Positions 8,872 through 18,269 of a stretch of 64,000 nucleotides of DNA are shown here, piece by piece. The first letter of the stretch is position 1. Each line of letters begins with the position of its first letter. The translations under genes were made by a program, and so were the position numbers. Under the pieces are notes generated by a model. It did not search any database. It was not told the DNA's origin and worked only from the letters and a program-made list of their open reading frames with translations. Where the stretch lies: positions 186,001-250,000 of the forward strand of contig JBGAGK010000001.1 of assembly GCA_044226785.1 (NCBI GenBank). Direction: 5' to 3'. The stretch is from TMP-86 sp039807285. Lineage in GTDB: Bacteria; Pseudomonadota; Gammaproteobacteria; Steroidobacterales; Steroidobacteraceae.

Positions 8872-9894
8872 ATGGAGCGCATACACTTGCGTTCCGACAT
8901 GCATGACTTCCGCCGCAACGACTACGATGTCACCAACTCGGTGCAGGTGAGCTCGTCTGCCGCCGTGTGCGCTGCGGTTCGCGAGATGTTCGTCACAATC
9001 TGGCCGCGGGAAGCATTCGACAGGGTCGAGCAGGCATTCGCGGATTTCGACGCCCTGTTCTCGGGCCGCATGCCGGGTTATTGCGGCGTGGACACCGTCT
9101 ATCACGACCGGCAGCACACGCTGGACATGACCCTGGCGATGATGCGCCTGCTGGCCGGGTACGAGCGCAGCAACGAGGAACCGGCCCGGTTCGGGGGCGA
9201 GCGCGCCGTGCTCGCCCTGGTCGCCTCCCTGTTCCATGATGCCGGATACATCCGCGAGGTCACGGACACCCGGCATCGCAATGGTGCCGAGTTCACGCTC
9301 TATCACGTCGCCCGCAGCGCCCAGTTCCTGGCGAAATACCTGCCACAGCTGCGGCTTCAGGCCTGGATCCCTGTTGCCACGCGCATCGTTCACTTCACCG
9401 GCTACGAAGTTCCGTTCGACCAGATCCATCTCGACGACCGCCGCGACCGGAAGGCGGGGCATCTGCTGGGAACAGCCGACCTGATTGCGCAGATGGCCGA
9501 CCGCTGCTACCTGGAAAAGTGCCGTGACCGGCTGTACCCGGAATTCGTCCTGGGCGGGATCGCCACCGCATCCGGTACCGGCGGCAAGGTACAGGTCCGG
9601 TATGGTTCCGGACTGGATGTACTGCGGCAGACACCACATTTCGTCCAGATCGCGCGCACCGAACGGCTGGAGGCCGCATTCGAGCACGCCTACCGGTTCA
9701 TCGAGCCGCTGTTTGGCGGACGCAATCCCTACATGGAAGCGATCGACCGCAACATGATTTACCTGGACCGCGTGCTGCGCAGTCAGCGCTGGCCGCTGCT
9801 GCGTCGCAAGCCCCCGTTGTTCACCACGCATTCGGACGAGATGCATCAGGTGCGCGGTCTGATGGTGGACCATCTGCGCGCCGTATGGGCCTGA
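8872..9894 (+). CDS. HD-domain metal-dependent phosphohydrolase-like protein
   Basis: Putative metal-dependent hydrolase of about 340 residues. The pattern YHDRQHTLDM followed about 40 residues later by SLFHDAGY, then a downstream ATRIVHFTG and a GTADLIAQMADR block, is the H...HD...H...D arrangement of the HD superfamily. Substrate unknown; nucleotide or cyclic nucleotide hydrolysis is possible. No attached sensor domain is seen. The start is uncertain: ATG at 8815 and 8851 are in frame but add low-complexity leader residues, and none of the candidates has a strong ribosome-binding site. The gene ends in a hairpin shared with the converging peptidase gene. Confidence 0.7.
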   Translation: MERIHLRSDMHDFRRNDYDVTNSVQVSSSAAVCAAVREMFVTIWPREAFDRVEQAFADFDALFSGRMPGYCGVDTVYHDRQHTLDMTLAMMRLLAGYERSNEEPARFGGERAVLALVASLFHDAGYIREVTDTRHRNGAEFTLYHVARSAQFLAKYLPQLRLQAWIPVATRIVHFTGYEVPFDQIHLDDRRDRKAGHLLGTADLIAQMADRCYLEKCRDRLYPEFVLGGIATASGTGGKVQVRYGSGLDVLRQTPHFVQIARTERLEAAFEHAYRFIEPLFGGRNPYMEAIDRNMIYLDRVLRSQRWPLLRRKPPLFTTHSDEMHQVRGLMVDHLRAVWA

Positions 9895-9914
9895 AACGAA
9901 GCCCCGCTCAGGCC
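9888..9914. terminator. Bidirectional hairpin between converging genes
   Basis: GGCCTGA (9888-9894) and TCAGGCC (9908-9914) form a perfect 7-bp stem around a 13-base loop. The stem contains the stop codons of both converging genes. There is no T-run, so termination efficiency is uncertain. Confidence 0.45.
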
Positions 9915-10591
9915 AGGTGAGGCAGGTCGATGTCCCGCACGTACCGCGCGTGCAATTCCCCGGCGCGTTGAACCAGAGTCTGCCGGCCCAGGATGGGCGC
10001 ATCCCGAAGGACCTGCAGGAGCAGGTCCGGTGTCAGTTGCTGACGGGCCGGTTCAGCCACTGCAGCGTGACTCCAATGCCAAGGCTCGGCAGCCACGCCT
10101 GACAGGACTCCACGATAGGGCTTGAAGAATCCGTACTCCGGGGCATGTCGCACCAGCCATTCATGGAAGGCTTCGAACGGTCCTCCCCGATCGAACTCTG
10201 CGGCGGTCAGCTGAACACGGTATCCCGGCGGCACCGAGTTGCGGTCAATCAGGTCGACATCGGTTCCCCAATGATGGCGGCTGGCTCCCGGCAGGGCCGA
10301 CCACAGCAGGATTGCACGAACACGGGCATCCTCATCCAGCGCGAGAACATCGAGCGGCTGACCCGACGCATCCAGCACCGGCCGAAGACCGCTGAACTTG
10401 TCGTTCCAGATGGTCAGCTGCCGATCGAAGCTGCGGAAACTGCTGACCGCGAACGGGTCAAACCCGGCACCGCGGGCTGCCTGACACATGGCCAGCAGGA
10501 CTGCGCGGGAACCGGCATGCACCTGGCAACCCGGCTGACCGGCATCGACGATATGTCCGGTTTCGCGACCGGTCAGCTGTTCGGGAGTCAT
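9908..10591 (-). CDS. M15 family D-alanyl-D-alanine carboxypeptidase (VanY-like)
   Basis: Zinc peptidase that trims D-Ala-D-Ala ends of peptidoglycan stem peptides. The metal and catalytic pattern is clear: SRHHWGTDVDL supplies the His and Asp ligands (SxHxxGxxxD) and EPWHW supplies the catalytic Glu and third His (ExxH). At 227 residues it is the size of an M15B domain alone. No signal peptide is apparent from ATG at 10591, which is odd for a wall enzyme, so it may be cytoplasmic and act on recycled peptides. Confidence 0.85.
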   Translation of the reverse strand: MTPEQLTGRETGHIVDAGQPGCQVHAGSRAVLLAMCQAARGAGFDPFAVSSFRSFDRQLTIWNDKFSGLRPVLDASGQPLDVLALDEDARVRAILLWSALPGASRHHWGTDVDLIDRNSVPPGYRVQLTAAEFDRGGPFEAFHEWLVRHAPEYGFFKPYRGVLSGVAAEPWHWSHAAVAEPARQQLTPDLLLQVLRDAPILGRQTLVQRAGELHARYVRDIDLPHLA

Positions 10592-10711
10592 CGGGGGCGG
10601 GTCCTGGCATCGAGTCGTTTCATTTTAGGGCATTTGCCCAATTTCCGTATCCGCGCTGGCACCGGTAAGATGCCGGACAGCGTTCATCATTGACGCTGCC
10701 GGAAGGCTGGC

Positions 10712-13186
10712 ATGGCACGAAGCTTGAAGTCGCAGTACCTGACATTCGCCCTGGGAACGGGTGCGCTGCTCTGCGCTCTGGTCGGCTTCCTGCTGATGAA
10801 TGAACATCGTGCGGACTCCCGGCTGATCGGCTCCGCCACCTACGGCGTGGTACAGCAGAGGCTCAGCGATGATCTGGCGCGGCGCGCCACGGAGCTCAGC
10901 CGCCAGGCAGCACCGCAACTGGCCGCCGCGCTCGGCGCGGACAACAGCGGAGAACTGCGCCTGGTCGCCACGCGCCTGCTGGATGACCATGACGTCAGCC
11001 GCGTGGAAATCCGCTCCTCGACGGGCCAGATCCTGCTCGGACTCGACTCATCGAACACCTTGCCCTCCAGCCTTCCCGCCTACCGGCTGGATACACCCCT
11101 GAGCTTCATGACACCGCATGTGGGCGAGCTGCAGACCGCCCGGCTGACCCTGTGGATGAGCCACGGCGCGATGGAGGCGGTACTTCACAAGCTCAGCGAC
11201 CAGATCAGCGGCCAGCAGGCCAGCCGCTTCCGCGAGCGCATGCGGGTACTGGCCGGCTTCATCCTGCCGCTGCTCATGCTGGCCCTGGCCGGAGCGTGGC
11301 TGATCGCCCGCAGCCTGTCGAGGCCGATCTCGGCACTGGTGCACACGGCCAACAGCATCGGGGGCGGCGATCTGTCCCGGCCGCTGGACGTCAGGCGCCA
11401 GGACGAAATCGGCCAGCTGCAGGACGCGGTCGAGCGCATGCGCCTGAATCTGCGTGATACGACCATCACCAAGAATTACCTGACGACGGTGCTCAACAGC
11501 CTGGGCGATGCGGTCCTGGTGACATCACCGGAAGGACTGGTCAAGAGCAGCAACCAGGCGGCGCAGAACCTGCTGGGTTACGATGAACAGGAACTGGCGG
11601 GAAAGCCACTGCTGGATCTCATCGACGATGCACATCGCGCCGCGTTCAACCCGACCGAGGTGGCTGGAGAGAATCGCGAAACCGTCGTGCGAACCGCGAC
11701 CGGGCAGACCATACCGGTTTCCATGGCCGGCGCACCCATTTCCACCGAGGACCCGCAGTTCCAGGGCCACATCTACGTGGCGCGCAACATCACCGAACGC
11801 AAGCGTGCCGAACGCCGCATCCGCTACCTTGCCCGCTACGACACGCTCACCAAGATGCCGAACCGCATGCAGTTCCAGCATCTTCTGCAGCAGGCCATCG
11901 CACGCGCGCGCCGCAACCAGCGCATGGTGGCACTGCTCTATCTGGATCTGGACCGGTTCAAGGAGGTCAACGACACCTTCGGGCATGCGGCCGGCGACCG
12001 GACGCTCGAGATCCTGAGCGAACGTCTCACACGAAGCCTGAGCAAGGAAATGGTCATCGGGCGCCTGGCGGGTGATGAATTCGCCATGTTCGTCGATGGG
12101 CTGCCGGCCGACGTGGACAACCGCGCGGCCCTGGCCTCGCTCGCGCGAACCCTGCTGGACGAAATCGGCCGCGCGTTCTACGTCAACCAGGAGGAAGTCT
12201 ACCTGACCGCCAGCATCGGCATCGCCATCTGCCCGCACGATGCCGAGAACGTGATCGACCTGATCCGCAATGCTGATGCCGCCATGTACCATTCCAAGCA
12301 GAACGGCGGCAATTCGCATGCTTTCTACGTGCCGGACATGAACGCCGCGGCCGTGGAACGGCTGATGCTCAAGAGCAAACTGCGGCGGGCCCTGGAGCGA
12401 GACGAGCTGATCATCCTCTACCAGCCCAAGGTCGATCTTCGCAACGGGCGCGTGATCGGCGCGGAAGCGTTGCTTCGCTGGCGGCTGCCGGGGCATGGCG
12501 ATATCTCCCCCTCGCAGTTCATTCCCCTGGCCGAGGAGACCAGCCTGATCCTGGAAATCGGCGAATGGGTGGTGAACAGGGTATGCAGCGACTACCGCAA
12601 CTGGCAGCGGGATGTGGCGCAGCCGGGACGCATCTCCATCAATCTGAGCCTGAAGCAGCTCAAGCAGCCCAGCTTCATATCGCGGTTTCGCTCGGTATTC
12701 CGCAAGCATGGGGTCTCGCCCACCTGCTTCGAGCTGGAAGTCACCGAGACCACTCTCATGACCGACCCCAAACGCACGATCCGGCTGCTGAACGAGCTCT
12801 ACTCCATGGGCCTGCACCTGGCCATCGACGATTTCGGCACGGGCTACTCTTCGCTGTCATCCCTCCAGCAGTTCCCGATCAGCACCCTGAAGATCGACCA
12901 GTCGTTCGTGCGTGACGTGGCAGTGGATCCGGACGATGCCGCCATTGTGCGAACCATCATCGACATGGGGCGGAGCATGGAAATGGAAGTCGTCGCCGAA
13001 GGCGTGGAAGCGCGTGACCAGCTTGAATTCCTGCGCCGTCATGGCTGCTTCTTCGCGCAGGGCCTGCTGTTCGGCGAGGTCATGGATGCAGACAGCCTGC
13101 TTGCGATCCTCGTGGAACAGCACGAAGGGAGCGGGCACTTCGCGGCACAGTGCGCAGCTTCACGGCCGGTACTGAGCATGGGGTGA
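10712..13186 (+). CDS. Membrane HAMP-PAS-GGDEF-EAL protein (c-di-GMP turnover)
   Basis: An 824-residue inner-membrane signalling protein. In order: membrane helix (about residues 8-28), periplasmic sensing segment, second helix (about 172-196), HAMP (to about 250), PAS (about 255-365), GGDEF (about 370-545) and EAL (about 555-810). The GGDEF signature is AGDEF (residues 453-457) after LDLDRFKEVNDTFGHAAGD, and no RxxD inhibitory site precedes it. The EAL half looks complete: EAL at 585-587, NLSLKQL, EVTE, DDFGTGYSS, KIDQSFV and AEGVE. It is therefore a likely phosphodiesterase; the cyclase half may be active or regulatory. GGAAGG lies 5 bases before ATG. A c-di-GMP riboswitch occurs at 42.1 kb. 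Confidence 0.93.
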   Translation: MARSLKSQYLTFALGTGALLCALVGFLLMNEHRADSRLIGSATYGVVQQRLSDDLARRATELSRQAAPQLAAALGADNSGELRLVATRLLDDHDVSRVEIRSSTGQILLGLDSSNTLPSSLPAYRLDTPLSFMTPHVGELQTARLTLWMSHGAMEAVLHKLSDQISGQQASRFRERMRVLAGFILPLLMLALAGAWLIARSLSRPISALVHTANSIGGGDLSRPLDVRRQDEIGQLQDAVERMRLNLRDTTITKNYLTTVLNSLGDAVLVTSPEGLVKSSNQAAQNLLGYDEQELAGKPLLDLIDDAHRAAFNPTEVAGENRETVVRTATGQTIPVSMAGAPISTEDPQFQGHIYVARNITERKRAERRIRYLARYDTLTKMPNRMQFQHLLQQAIARARRNQRMVALLYLDLDRFKEVNDTFGHAAGDRTLEILSERLTRSLSKEMVIGRLAGDEFAMFVDGLPADVDNRAALASLARTLLDEIGRAFYVNQEEVYLTASIGIAICPHDAENVIDLIRNADAAMYHSKQNGGNSHAFYVPDMNAAAVERLMLKSKLRRALERDELIILYQPKVDLRNGRVIGAEALLRWRLPGHGDISPSQFIPLAEETSLILEIGEWVVNRVCSDYRNWQRDVAQPGRISINLSLKQLKQPSFISRFRSVFRKHGVSPTCFELEVTETTLMTDPKRTIRLLNELYSMGLHLAIDDFGTGYSSLSSLQQFPISTLKIDQSFVRDVAVDPDDAAIVRTIIDMGRSMEMEVVAEGVEARDQLEFLRRHGCFFAQGLLFGEVMDADSLLAILVEQHEGSGHFAAQCAASRPVLSMG

Positions 13187-13250
13187 TTTCGCTGTCGTCA
13201 GGATGGCTCGCAGGGTATGCGCCCGACTGGAACACGTTTCAGGAACCAAC

Positions 13251-16200
13251 ATGGACATCAAGGGAACTGAAGAACCCGCACAAGCAAGTGATCCAAGCGA
13301 CGGCCTGATCGATTTTTCCGGCTATTTCGATGGGCGATTCTCGATTCGCGACGGATTTCGCGGCTGGCTGTCGGCGATGCGGATCCGATCGCCGGTGTAT
13401 GGCAGCGGATCACTCAAAATCGGCGACACGGGGCTGGTGATCGACGGCTGGAAGCGAACCTGGCTTGGAAATGCCGTCCAGACGCAGGTGTCGATTCCCT
13501 ACGGCGAGTTGCGGCACATCGACCTGCACGGCTCCATAATCGATCTCCTTTATCAGCGTGCCTGGCGCGGCTGGCGCCGCATTCAATTTTCCGGTGCGCA
13601 CGATTCCGCGGCCTGCGCGTGCATGAACGCACTGGCGCAGCGGTGGCAGCCGGCGAGTCCTGAGCGATCACGGGAGATATCGGAGTTCAACGCCAGGCTG
13701 CGTGAGGTGTCCGGAGGAGTCTGGGTCACACCAACCCTCTGCCTTGCAATGCTGGCGGTGTACGGAGTCCTGTGCACGGTCACGAAGCAAGCCGGTGGTT
13801 TCGACATACCCACCTTGACGACCTGGGGCGCCAATTCCGGCTCGCTGGTGGTCAACGGCCAATGGTGGCGCCTGTTCAGCACCGGGTTCCTTCATTTGAA
13901 TCTCGCTCATCTGCTGCTGAACCTTTGGGCATTCTGGAATGTGGGGCGTCTGACCGAGCGCATTTTTGGCTCCGCCACCTTTCTGTTCCTGTTCACAGCG
14001 ACGTTGCTGCTCTCCAGCCTCTCATCCATTGCGTGGAACCCGGCCCTGGTCAGTGTGGGTGCATCCGGAGCGATATTCGGCATCCTGGGGGCGTTCCTTG
14101 CGTTCTTCCTGAACCGGCGCAATCAGGTACCCCCGATCCTGGCACGCCAGTACTGGATCAGTGCTGCCGCGTTCGTGCTGTTCAACCTGCTCAGCGGATT
14201 ACAGATCGCCGGCATCGACAATGCGGCCCATGTCGGAGGCTTGTGCAGCGGCCTGGCGCTGGGCTGGCTTTTGTCCAGCCCCCTGGGACGCACGGGCCGG
14301 TCGAAAATCCCTGCGGTGCGGATCGGTGCGGCCGCAGGCCTCATGATCACGGGCATCGCAGCTGCAGTGTGGCAGATTCAGGGGCCAGGCTCGGGTCTGA
14401 CGCCGGTCGAGCAGTACCTGAAGGCTCATTCCGCCTACGCGGTCGGCGAAGCGGCAAATCTGCGCCTGTGGAACGAGTTGGGCGCACGGGCGGCCAGTGG
14501 ATCGATCAGCGACCAGGAACTGGGAGAGAGGTTCAAGCGCGATGTGCTCCCGTTCTGGCAAGCAACCCACACCCGGCTCGAAATGGATAACCGCACCATT
14601 CCGGCCAACCAGAAGCCAATGGCCTCGCTGGTCGCCGAATATGTCACGGTCCGGCGGGATTGGGTGAACAAGATCATCGAGGCAACCGGGGACAGGTCAA
14701 AGCTGCCGGAAATTGCGCCTCTGATGGAGAAAAGCAATGCCCTCACGGCGCGAATCGAGCGGCTCAGTCTGCAATCGGCGATGTCCCACAGGTCGCGCGC
14801 ATTGGCCAGCAGTCCTCTGGTAATGAAGATTCGTCAGCTGCTTTCCATTGGGTCCCATGCCTGCGTGAATGCGCCGGCCTGGCGCGGCGAAACTCCGATT
14901 GCATCCGATGATCGGCAGGATGGCCCTTCGGTACGCTACCGGCTCGGGTGCGAGGCGCAGCACCTGTTCTCGAATGCGGATTACGGTGCGCTGGAGGTTC
15001 TGATGAACCGGACCATGCGACACCTTGACGACCTTCCTGATGGAAGTTCCAGTTTCGAAGGCATCATCGCCGGACTCGATGACCTGTTCTCGTATGGCGC
15101 CTACAGTCCCCTGGACCTGCTGGGAAAGACCGCGGACTGGCGTCGCCGCGTGCCGGGCAGTGTGCACGCAGACGTGCTCGATGCCTTCATCTTCTCGCGC
15201 TTTGCATGGGCTGCGCGAGGTGGAGGATACGCAGCCTCGGTTACACCCCAGGCCTGGGCCATGTTCAGCTATCGCACCGAGATGGCCGCGGCTGCGCTTG
15301 ATGACACCAGGCAACGCGCCCGGGCCGACCCGGCCTGGTACATGATGTCGATGAATGTTGGGCTGGACCGGAAAGCGGATGTCGCGAGCCTGCATGCATT
15401 GCACGACGAGGGCTCGGCGCTTTTCCCCGACTATCTTCCACTTCATCGCGCCATGCTGCGCATCCTGATGCCCAGGTGGGGTGGATCCTACAAGGATGAA
15501 GATGCGTTCATCTCAAGAGTGGCAGAACAGGCTCCGGATGGCCAGGGCGCCGGACGATATGCCACCCTGTACTCCAGCTACGCACGGATGGAGGGTGATG
15601 AAGTCGATCTGTTTGCGGATACCTTTGCGGACTGGAAACGCATGCAGAAGGGATTCGAAGACCTGGAGAAGCGCCATCCGGCCAGTGATTTCCTGCTCAA
15701 CGAATTTGTCAACAATGCCTGCCGCGCCAATGACGCGCCCAAGTATCGCTCACTGCGGCCGACCCTGGAGGGCCGATACTCATCCCTGGCATGGACGGCG
15801 AAGTATTCACTGAAGGCCTGTGACCTCAGGTTTCCGGCTGCGCAGCCCGCCTCGATCCGGCAAACGGGGAGTGTGGTACCGGCGAGGACGGCCGGTCCCG
15901 AGGGCACCTCCCACGAGGCATTCACCATGATCGGCGGCGTGCGAGTTGGCATGACGACGCGTGAATTGCTGGCAGCCAAGGGCCCCCCCGCGATCAAGAT
16001 GCCCCGATACTGGAACTACAACACCGTCGATGAGCGCCATGATGGAGTCCTCACCGCCCTGCTGGGAGAGCGCTCAGGTACGGAAAGTCAAACCGTCGAG
16101 GCGGTGTCATACGTCGGCAACCGCGAATCGGCTCCTGCTGAAGTGCCGTACCTGAAAGGCAGCTCCAGGGCGGATCTGATCCGCCAGTTCGGCAAGCCTG

Positions 16201-16310
16201 CCCGGGAGTATCCCCATGGCGCCATGACACAACTGACATTCCCGAATGGGGTCTATGCAAACCTGCACAATGACGCAGTCATTGACTACGGTATTTTTCC
16301 GCCGCATTGA
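13251..16310 (+). CDS. Rhomboid-family intramembrane protease fused to a very large C-terminal region
   Basis: A 1019-residue protein. The N-terminal 170 residues are soluble. A rhomboid core follows (about 170-370) with FLHLNLAHLLLNLWAFWNVG, the nucleophile GASG (S272) and the partner His in AAHVGGL (H327), so it should be catalytically competent. About 600 further residues resemble repeat-type (DUF4034-like) helical protein. The last 90 residues, beginning GGVRVGMTTRELLAAKG, look like a BamE/SmpA-type fold. ATG at 13251 is preferred because AGGAA lies just upstream. Most rhomboids are 200-300 residues, so the long C-terminal part is unusual. Its function is unknown. Confidence 0.8.
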   Translation: MDIKGTEEPAQASDPSDGLIDFSGYFDGRFSIRDGFRGWLSAMRIRSPVYGSGSLKIGDTGLVIDGWKRTWLGNAVQTQVSIPYGELRHIDLHGSIIDLLYQRAWRGWRRIQFSGAHDSAACACMNALAQRWQPASPERSREISEFNARLREVSGGVWVTPTLCLAMLAVYGVLCTVTKQAGGFDIPTLTTWGANSGSLVVNGQWWRLFSTGFLHLNLAHLLLNLWAFWNVGRLTERIFGSATFLFLFTATLLLSSLSSIAWNPALVSVGASGAIFGILGAFLAFFLNRRNQVPPILARQYWISAAAFVLFNLLSGLQIAGIDNAAHVGGLCSGLALGWLLSSPLGRTGRSKIPAVRIGAAAGLMITGIAAAVWQIQGPGSGLTPVEQYLKAHSAYAVGEAANLRLWNELGARAASGSISDQELGERFKRDVLPFWQATHTRLEMDNRTIPANQKPMASLVAEYVTVRRDWVNKIIEATGDRSKLPEIAPLMEKSNALTARIERLSLQSAMSHRSRALASSPLVMKIRQLLSIGSHACVNAPAWRGETPIASDDRQDGPSVRYRLGCEAQHLFSNADYGALEVLMNRTMRHLDDLPDGSSSFEGIIAGLDDLFSYGAYSPLDLLGKTADWRRRVPGSVHADVLDAFIFSRFAWAARGGGYAASVTPQAWAMFSYRTEMAAAALDDTRQRARADPAWYMMSMNVGLDRKADVASLHALHDEGSALFPDYLPLHRAMLRILMPRWGGSYKDEDAFISRVAEQAPDGQGAGRYATLYSSYARMEGDEVDLFADTFADWKRMQKGFEDLEKRHPASDFLLNEFVNNACRANDAPKYRSLRPTLEGRYSSLAWTAKYSLKACDLRFPAAQPASIRQTGSVVPARTAGPEGTSHEAFTMIGGVRVGMTTRELLAAKGPPAIKMPRYWNYNTVDERHDGVLTALLGERSGTESQTVEAVSYVGNRESAPAEVPYLKGSSRADLIRQFGKPAREYPHGAMTQLTFPNGVYANLHNDAVIDYGIFPPH

Positions 16311-16356
16311 CCGCGCGTTCATTCCAGAGCGCCGCGATCCGGTATGATTGCTCATC

Positions 16357-18261
16357 ATGCTTTCGGCTCGGGATCTCACCCTGCGGCGCGGTCCTGAGCC
16401 GCTGTTCGAACAGGTCAATTTCATCATCTTCCGCGGCGACCGGGTCGGTCTGACCGGCGCCAACGGCGTGGGCAAGTCCAGCCTGTTCGCCGGAATCCGC
16501 GGCGAACTGGCCCCCGACCGCGGTGAGATCGAAGTCCCAGCCAACCTCAGCATGGCCGTGGTGGAGCAGGAAATCACGGCCGTGGAGCGCCCCGCCCTGG
16601 AGTTCGTGCTCGACGGGGACGTGGAACTGCGCCGGGTGATGTCCCGGATCGCTGCGGCGGAAGCCGATGACAGTCGCGCCATGGAACTGGCCGAACTGTA
16701 CGCGGACCTGCTCGCCATCGACGGTTATCGCGCTCCCGCACGGGCTGCCGCCATCATGCATGGCCTGGGCTTCCAGACTGCCGACCATCAGCGCACGGTG
16801 GGTGAATTCTCCGGCGGCTGGCGCGTGCGCCTGGCGATGGCCAAGGCACTGAACTCCCGGGCAGACCTGCTGCTGCTGGACGAACCGACCAATCACCTCG
16901 ACCTCGATGCCATCGTGTGGCTGGAGGACTGGCTTCGCAGCTATCCCGGCACGCTGCTGATGATCTCCCACGACCGGGAGTTTCTCGATACGGTGATCGG
17001 CCGGGTGCTGCACATCGAGAACCACACCATCCGCGCCTATTCAGGCAACTATTCGCAGTTCGAGATCAAGCGCGCCGAGGAGCTGGCACAGCAGAAGAGC
17101 CTGCTCGCGCGCCAGCAACGGCAGATCGCGCACATCACCTCATACATCAACCGCTTCCGTGCCTCGGCCACCAAGGCCCGGCAGGCGCAGAGCCGCATCA
17201 AGATGCTGGAGCGCATGGAGCGCATCGTACCGGCTCATGTCGACAGCCCGTTCGAGTTCGAGTTTCGCAAGCCGGCGAAGATCCCCCGGCCCCTGCTGAC
17301 TCTCGACGAGGCTGCCTGCGGCCACGGTGATCGCATCATCGTCGGCGGCATGAGCCTGTCCATTGGCCCGCAGGACCGCATTGCCCTGCTCGGCATCAAC
17401 GGTGCGGGCAAGTCCACGCTCACCCGGTTCCTGGCGGGCGAGACCGCGCCGCTCGCGGGTCAGCGCATCGCCTCGCCCGATCTTGCGGTCGGGTACTTCG
17501 CACAACAGCAGCTCGAACAGCTGAATCCGGCGGAGACGGCGTTCTGGCACGTGCGCAATCTCGGGGGCCCCGATTACGCGCGCTGCGAGGAGCAGGCTGT
17601 GCGCGATCACCTCGGCCGTTTCGGCTTCTCGGGTGATCGGGTGTTTGAACCGGTTGGGGTGTTCTCGGGCGGCGAAAAGGCACGGCTGACGCTGGCATTG
17701 ATCGTGGCCAGACGCCCGAACCTGCTGCTGCTGGATGAGCCCACCAATCACCTGGACATCGAGATGCGCCATGCCCTGACCGTGGCGTTGCAGGGCTTCG
17801 AGGGCGGCATGGTGGTGGTGTCGCACGACCGGCACCTGATCCGGATGGTGGCGGACTCGCTGTACCTGGTGGCCGATGGCACCGTGCAACCCTTCGAGGG
17901 TGATCTGGAGGATTACCAGCGTTGGCTCAAGGATCGAAACCGCGAGCCGGAACCCGCGAAGCGCACTTCCCCGCCACCCAGGCCGGCTGCATCCGGCGAT
18001 TCCGGACCGGTTCTCAACAGACCGCGCCGGAAATCCGCGCTGCAGCGCGAACTCGTCCAGCTGGAGAAAAAGCTTGCGGATCTGCAGGCAGAACTGACCC
18101 GCATCGACGCCATGCTGGCCGAACCGGGCCTGCATGAACGAACGCGCGCCGCCGATGCGCGGTTGCGGGGCAGCGAGCGCGCCGATGTCGCAAAGAAGCT
18201 TGCGGACGCGGAAGCGAGATGGGTCGAGGTCGGGACAGAGCTTGAATCGATCCACGACTGA
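16357..18261 (+). CDS. yheS: ABC-F family ATPase, YheS-like
   Basis: Soluble twin-ATPase ABC-F protein that acts at the ribosome rather than in transport. Both nucleotide sites are complete: Walker A GANGVGKSS and GINGAGKST, signatures FSGGWRVRLA and FSGGEKARLT, Walker B with LLLDEPTNHLD twice. The inter-domain arm region carries a basic coiled coil (ASATKARQAQSRIKMLERM), and the C-terminus a coiled coil (ALQRELVQLEKKLADLQAEL). The 634-residue length matches YheS (637 in E. coli). ATG at 16357 gives the family N-terminus LSARDLTLRRGPEPLFE; a TTG nine bases upstream is less likely. Confidence 0.92.
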   Translation: MLSARDLTLRRGPEPLFEQVNFIIFRGDRVGLTGANGVGKSSLFAGIRGELAPDRGEIEVPANLSMAVVEQEITAVERPALEFVLDGDVELRRVMSRIAAAEADDSRAMELAELYADLLAIDGYRAPARAAAIMHGLGFQTADHQRTVGEFSGGWRVRLAMAKALNSRADLLLLDEPTNHLDLDAIVWLEDWLRSYPGTLLMISHDREFLDTVIGRVLHIENHTIRAYSGNYSQFEIKRAEELAQQKSLLARQQRQIAHITSYINRFRASATKARQAQSRIKMLERMERIVPAHVDSPFEFEFRKPAKIPRPLLTLDEAACGHGDRIIVGGMSLSIGPQDRIALLGINGAGKSTLTRFLAGETAPLAGQRIASPDLAVGYFAQQQLEQLNPAETAFWHVRNLGGPDYARCEEQAVRDHLGRFGFSGDRVFEPVGVFSGGEKARLTLALIVARRPNLLLLDEPTNHLDIEMRHALTVALQGFEGGMVVVSHDRHLIRMVADSLYLVADGTVQPFEGDLEDYQRWLKDRNREPEPAKRTSPPPRPAASGDSGPVLNRPRRKSALQRELVQLEKKLADLQAELTRIDAMLAEPGLHERTRAADARLRGSERADVAKKLADAEARWVEVGTELESIHD

Positions 18262-18269
18262 TCGATGGC

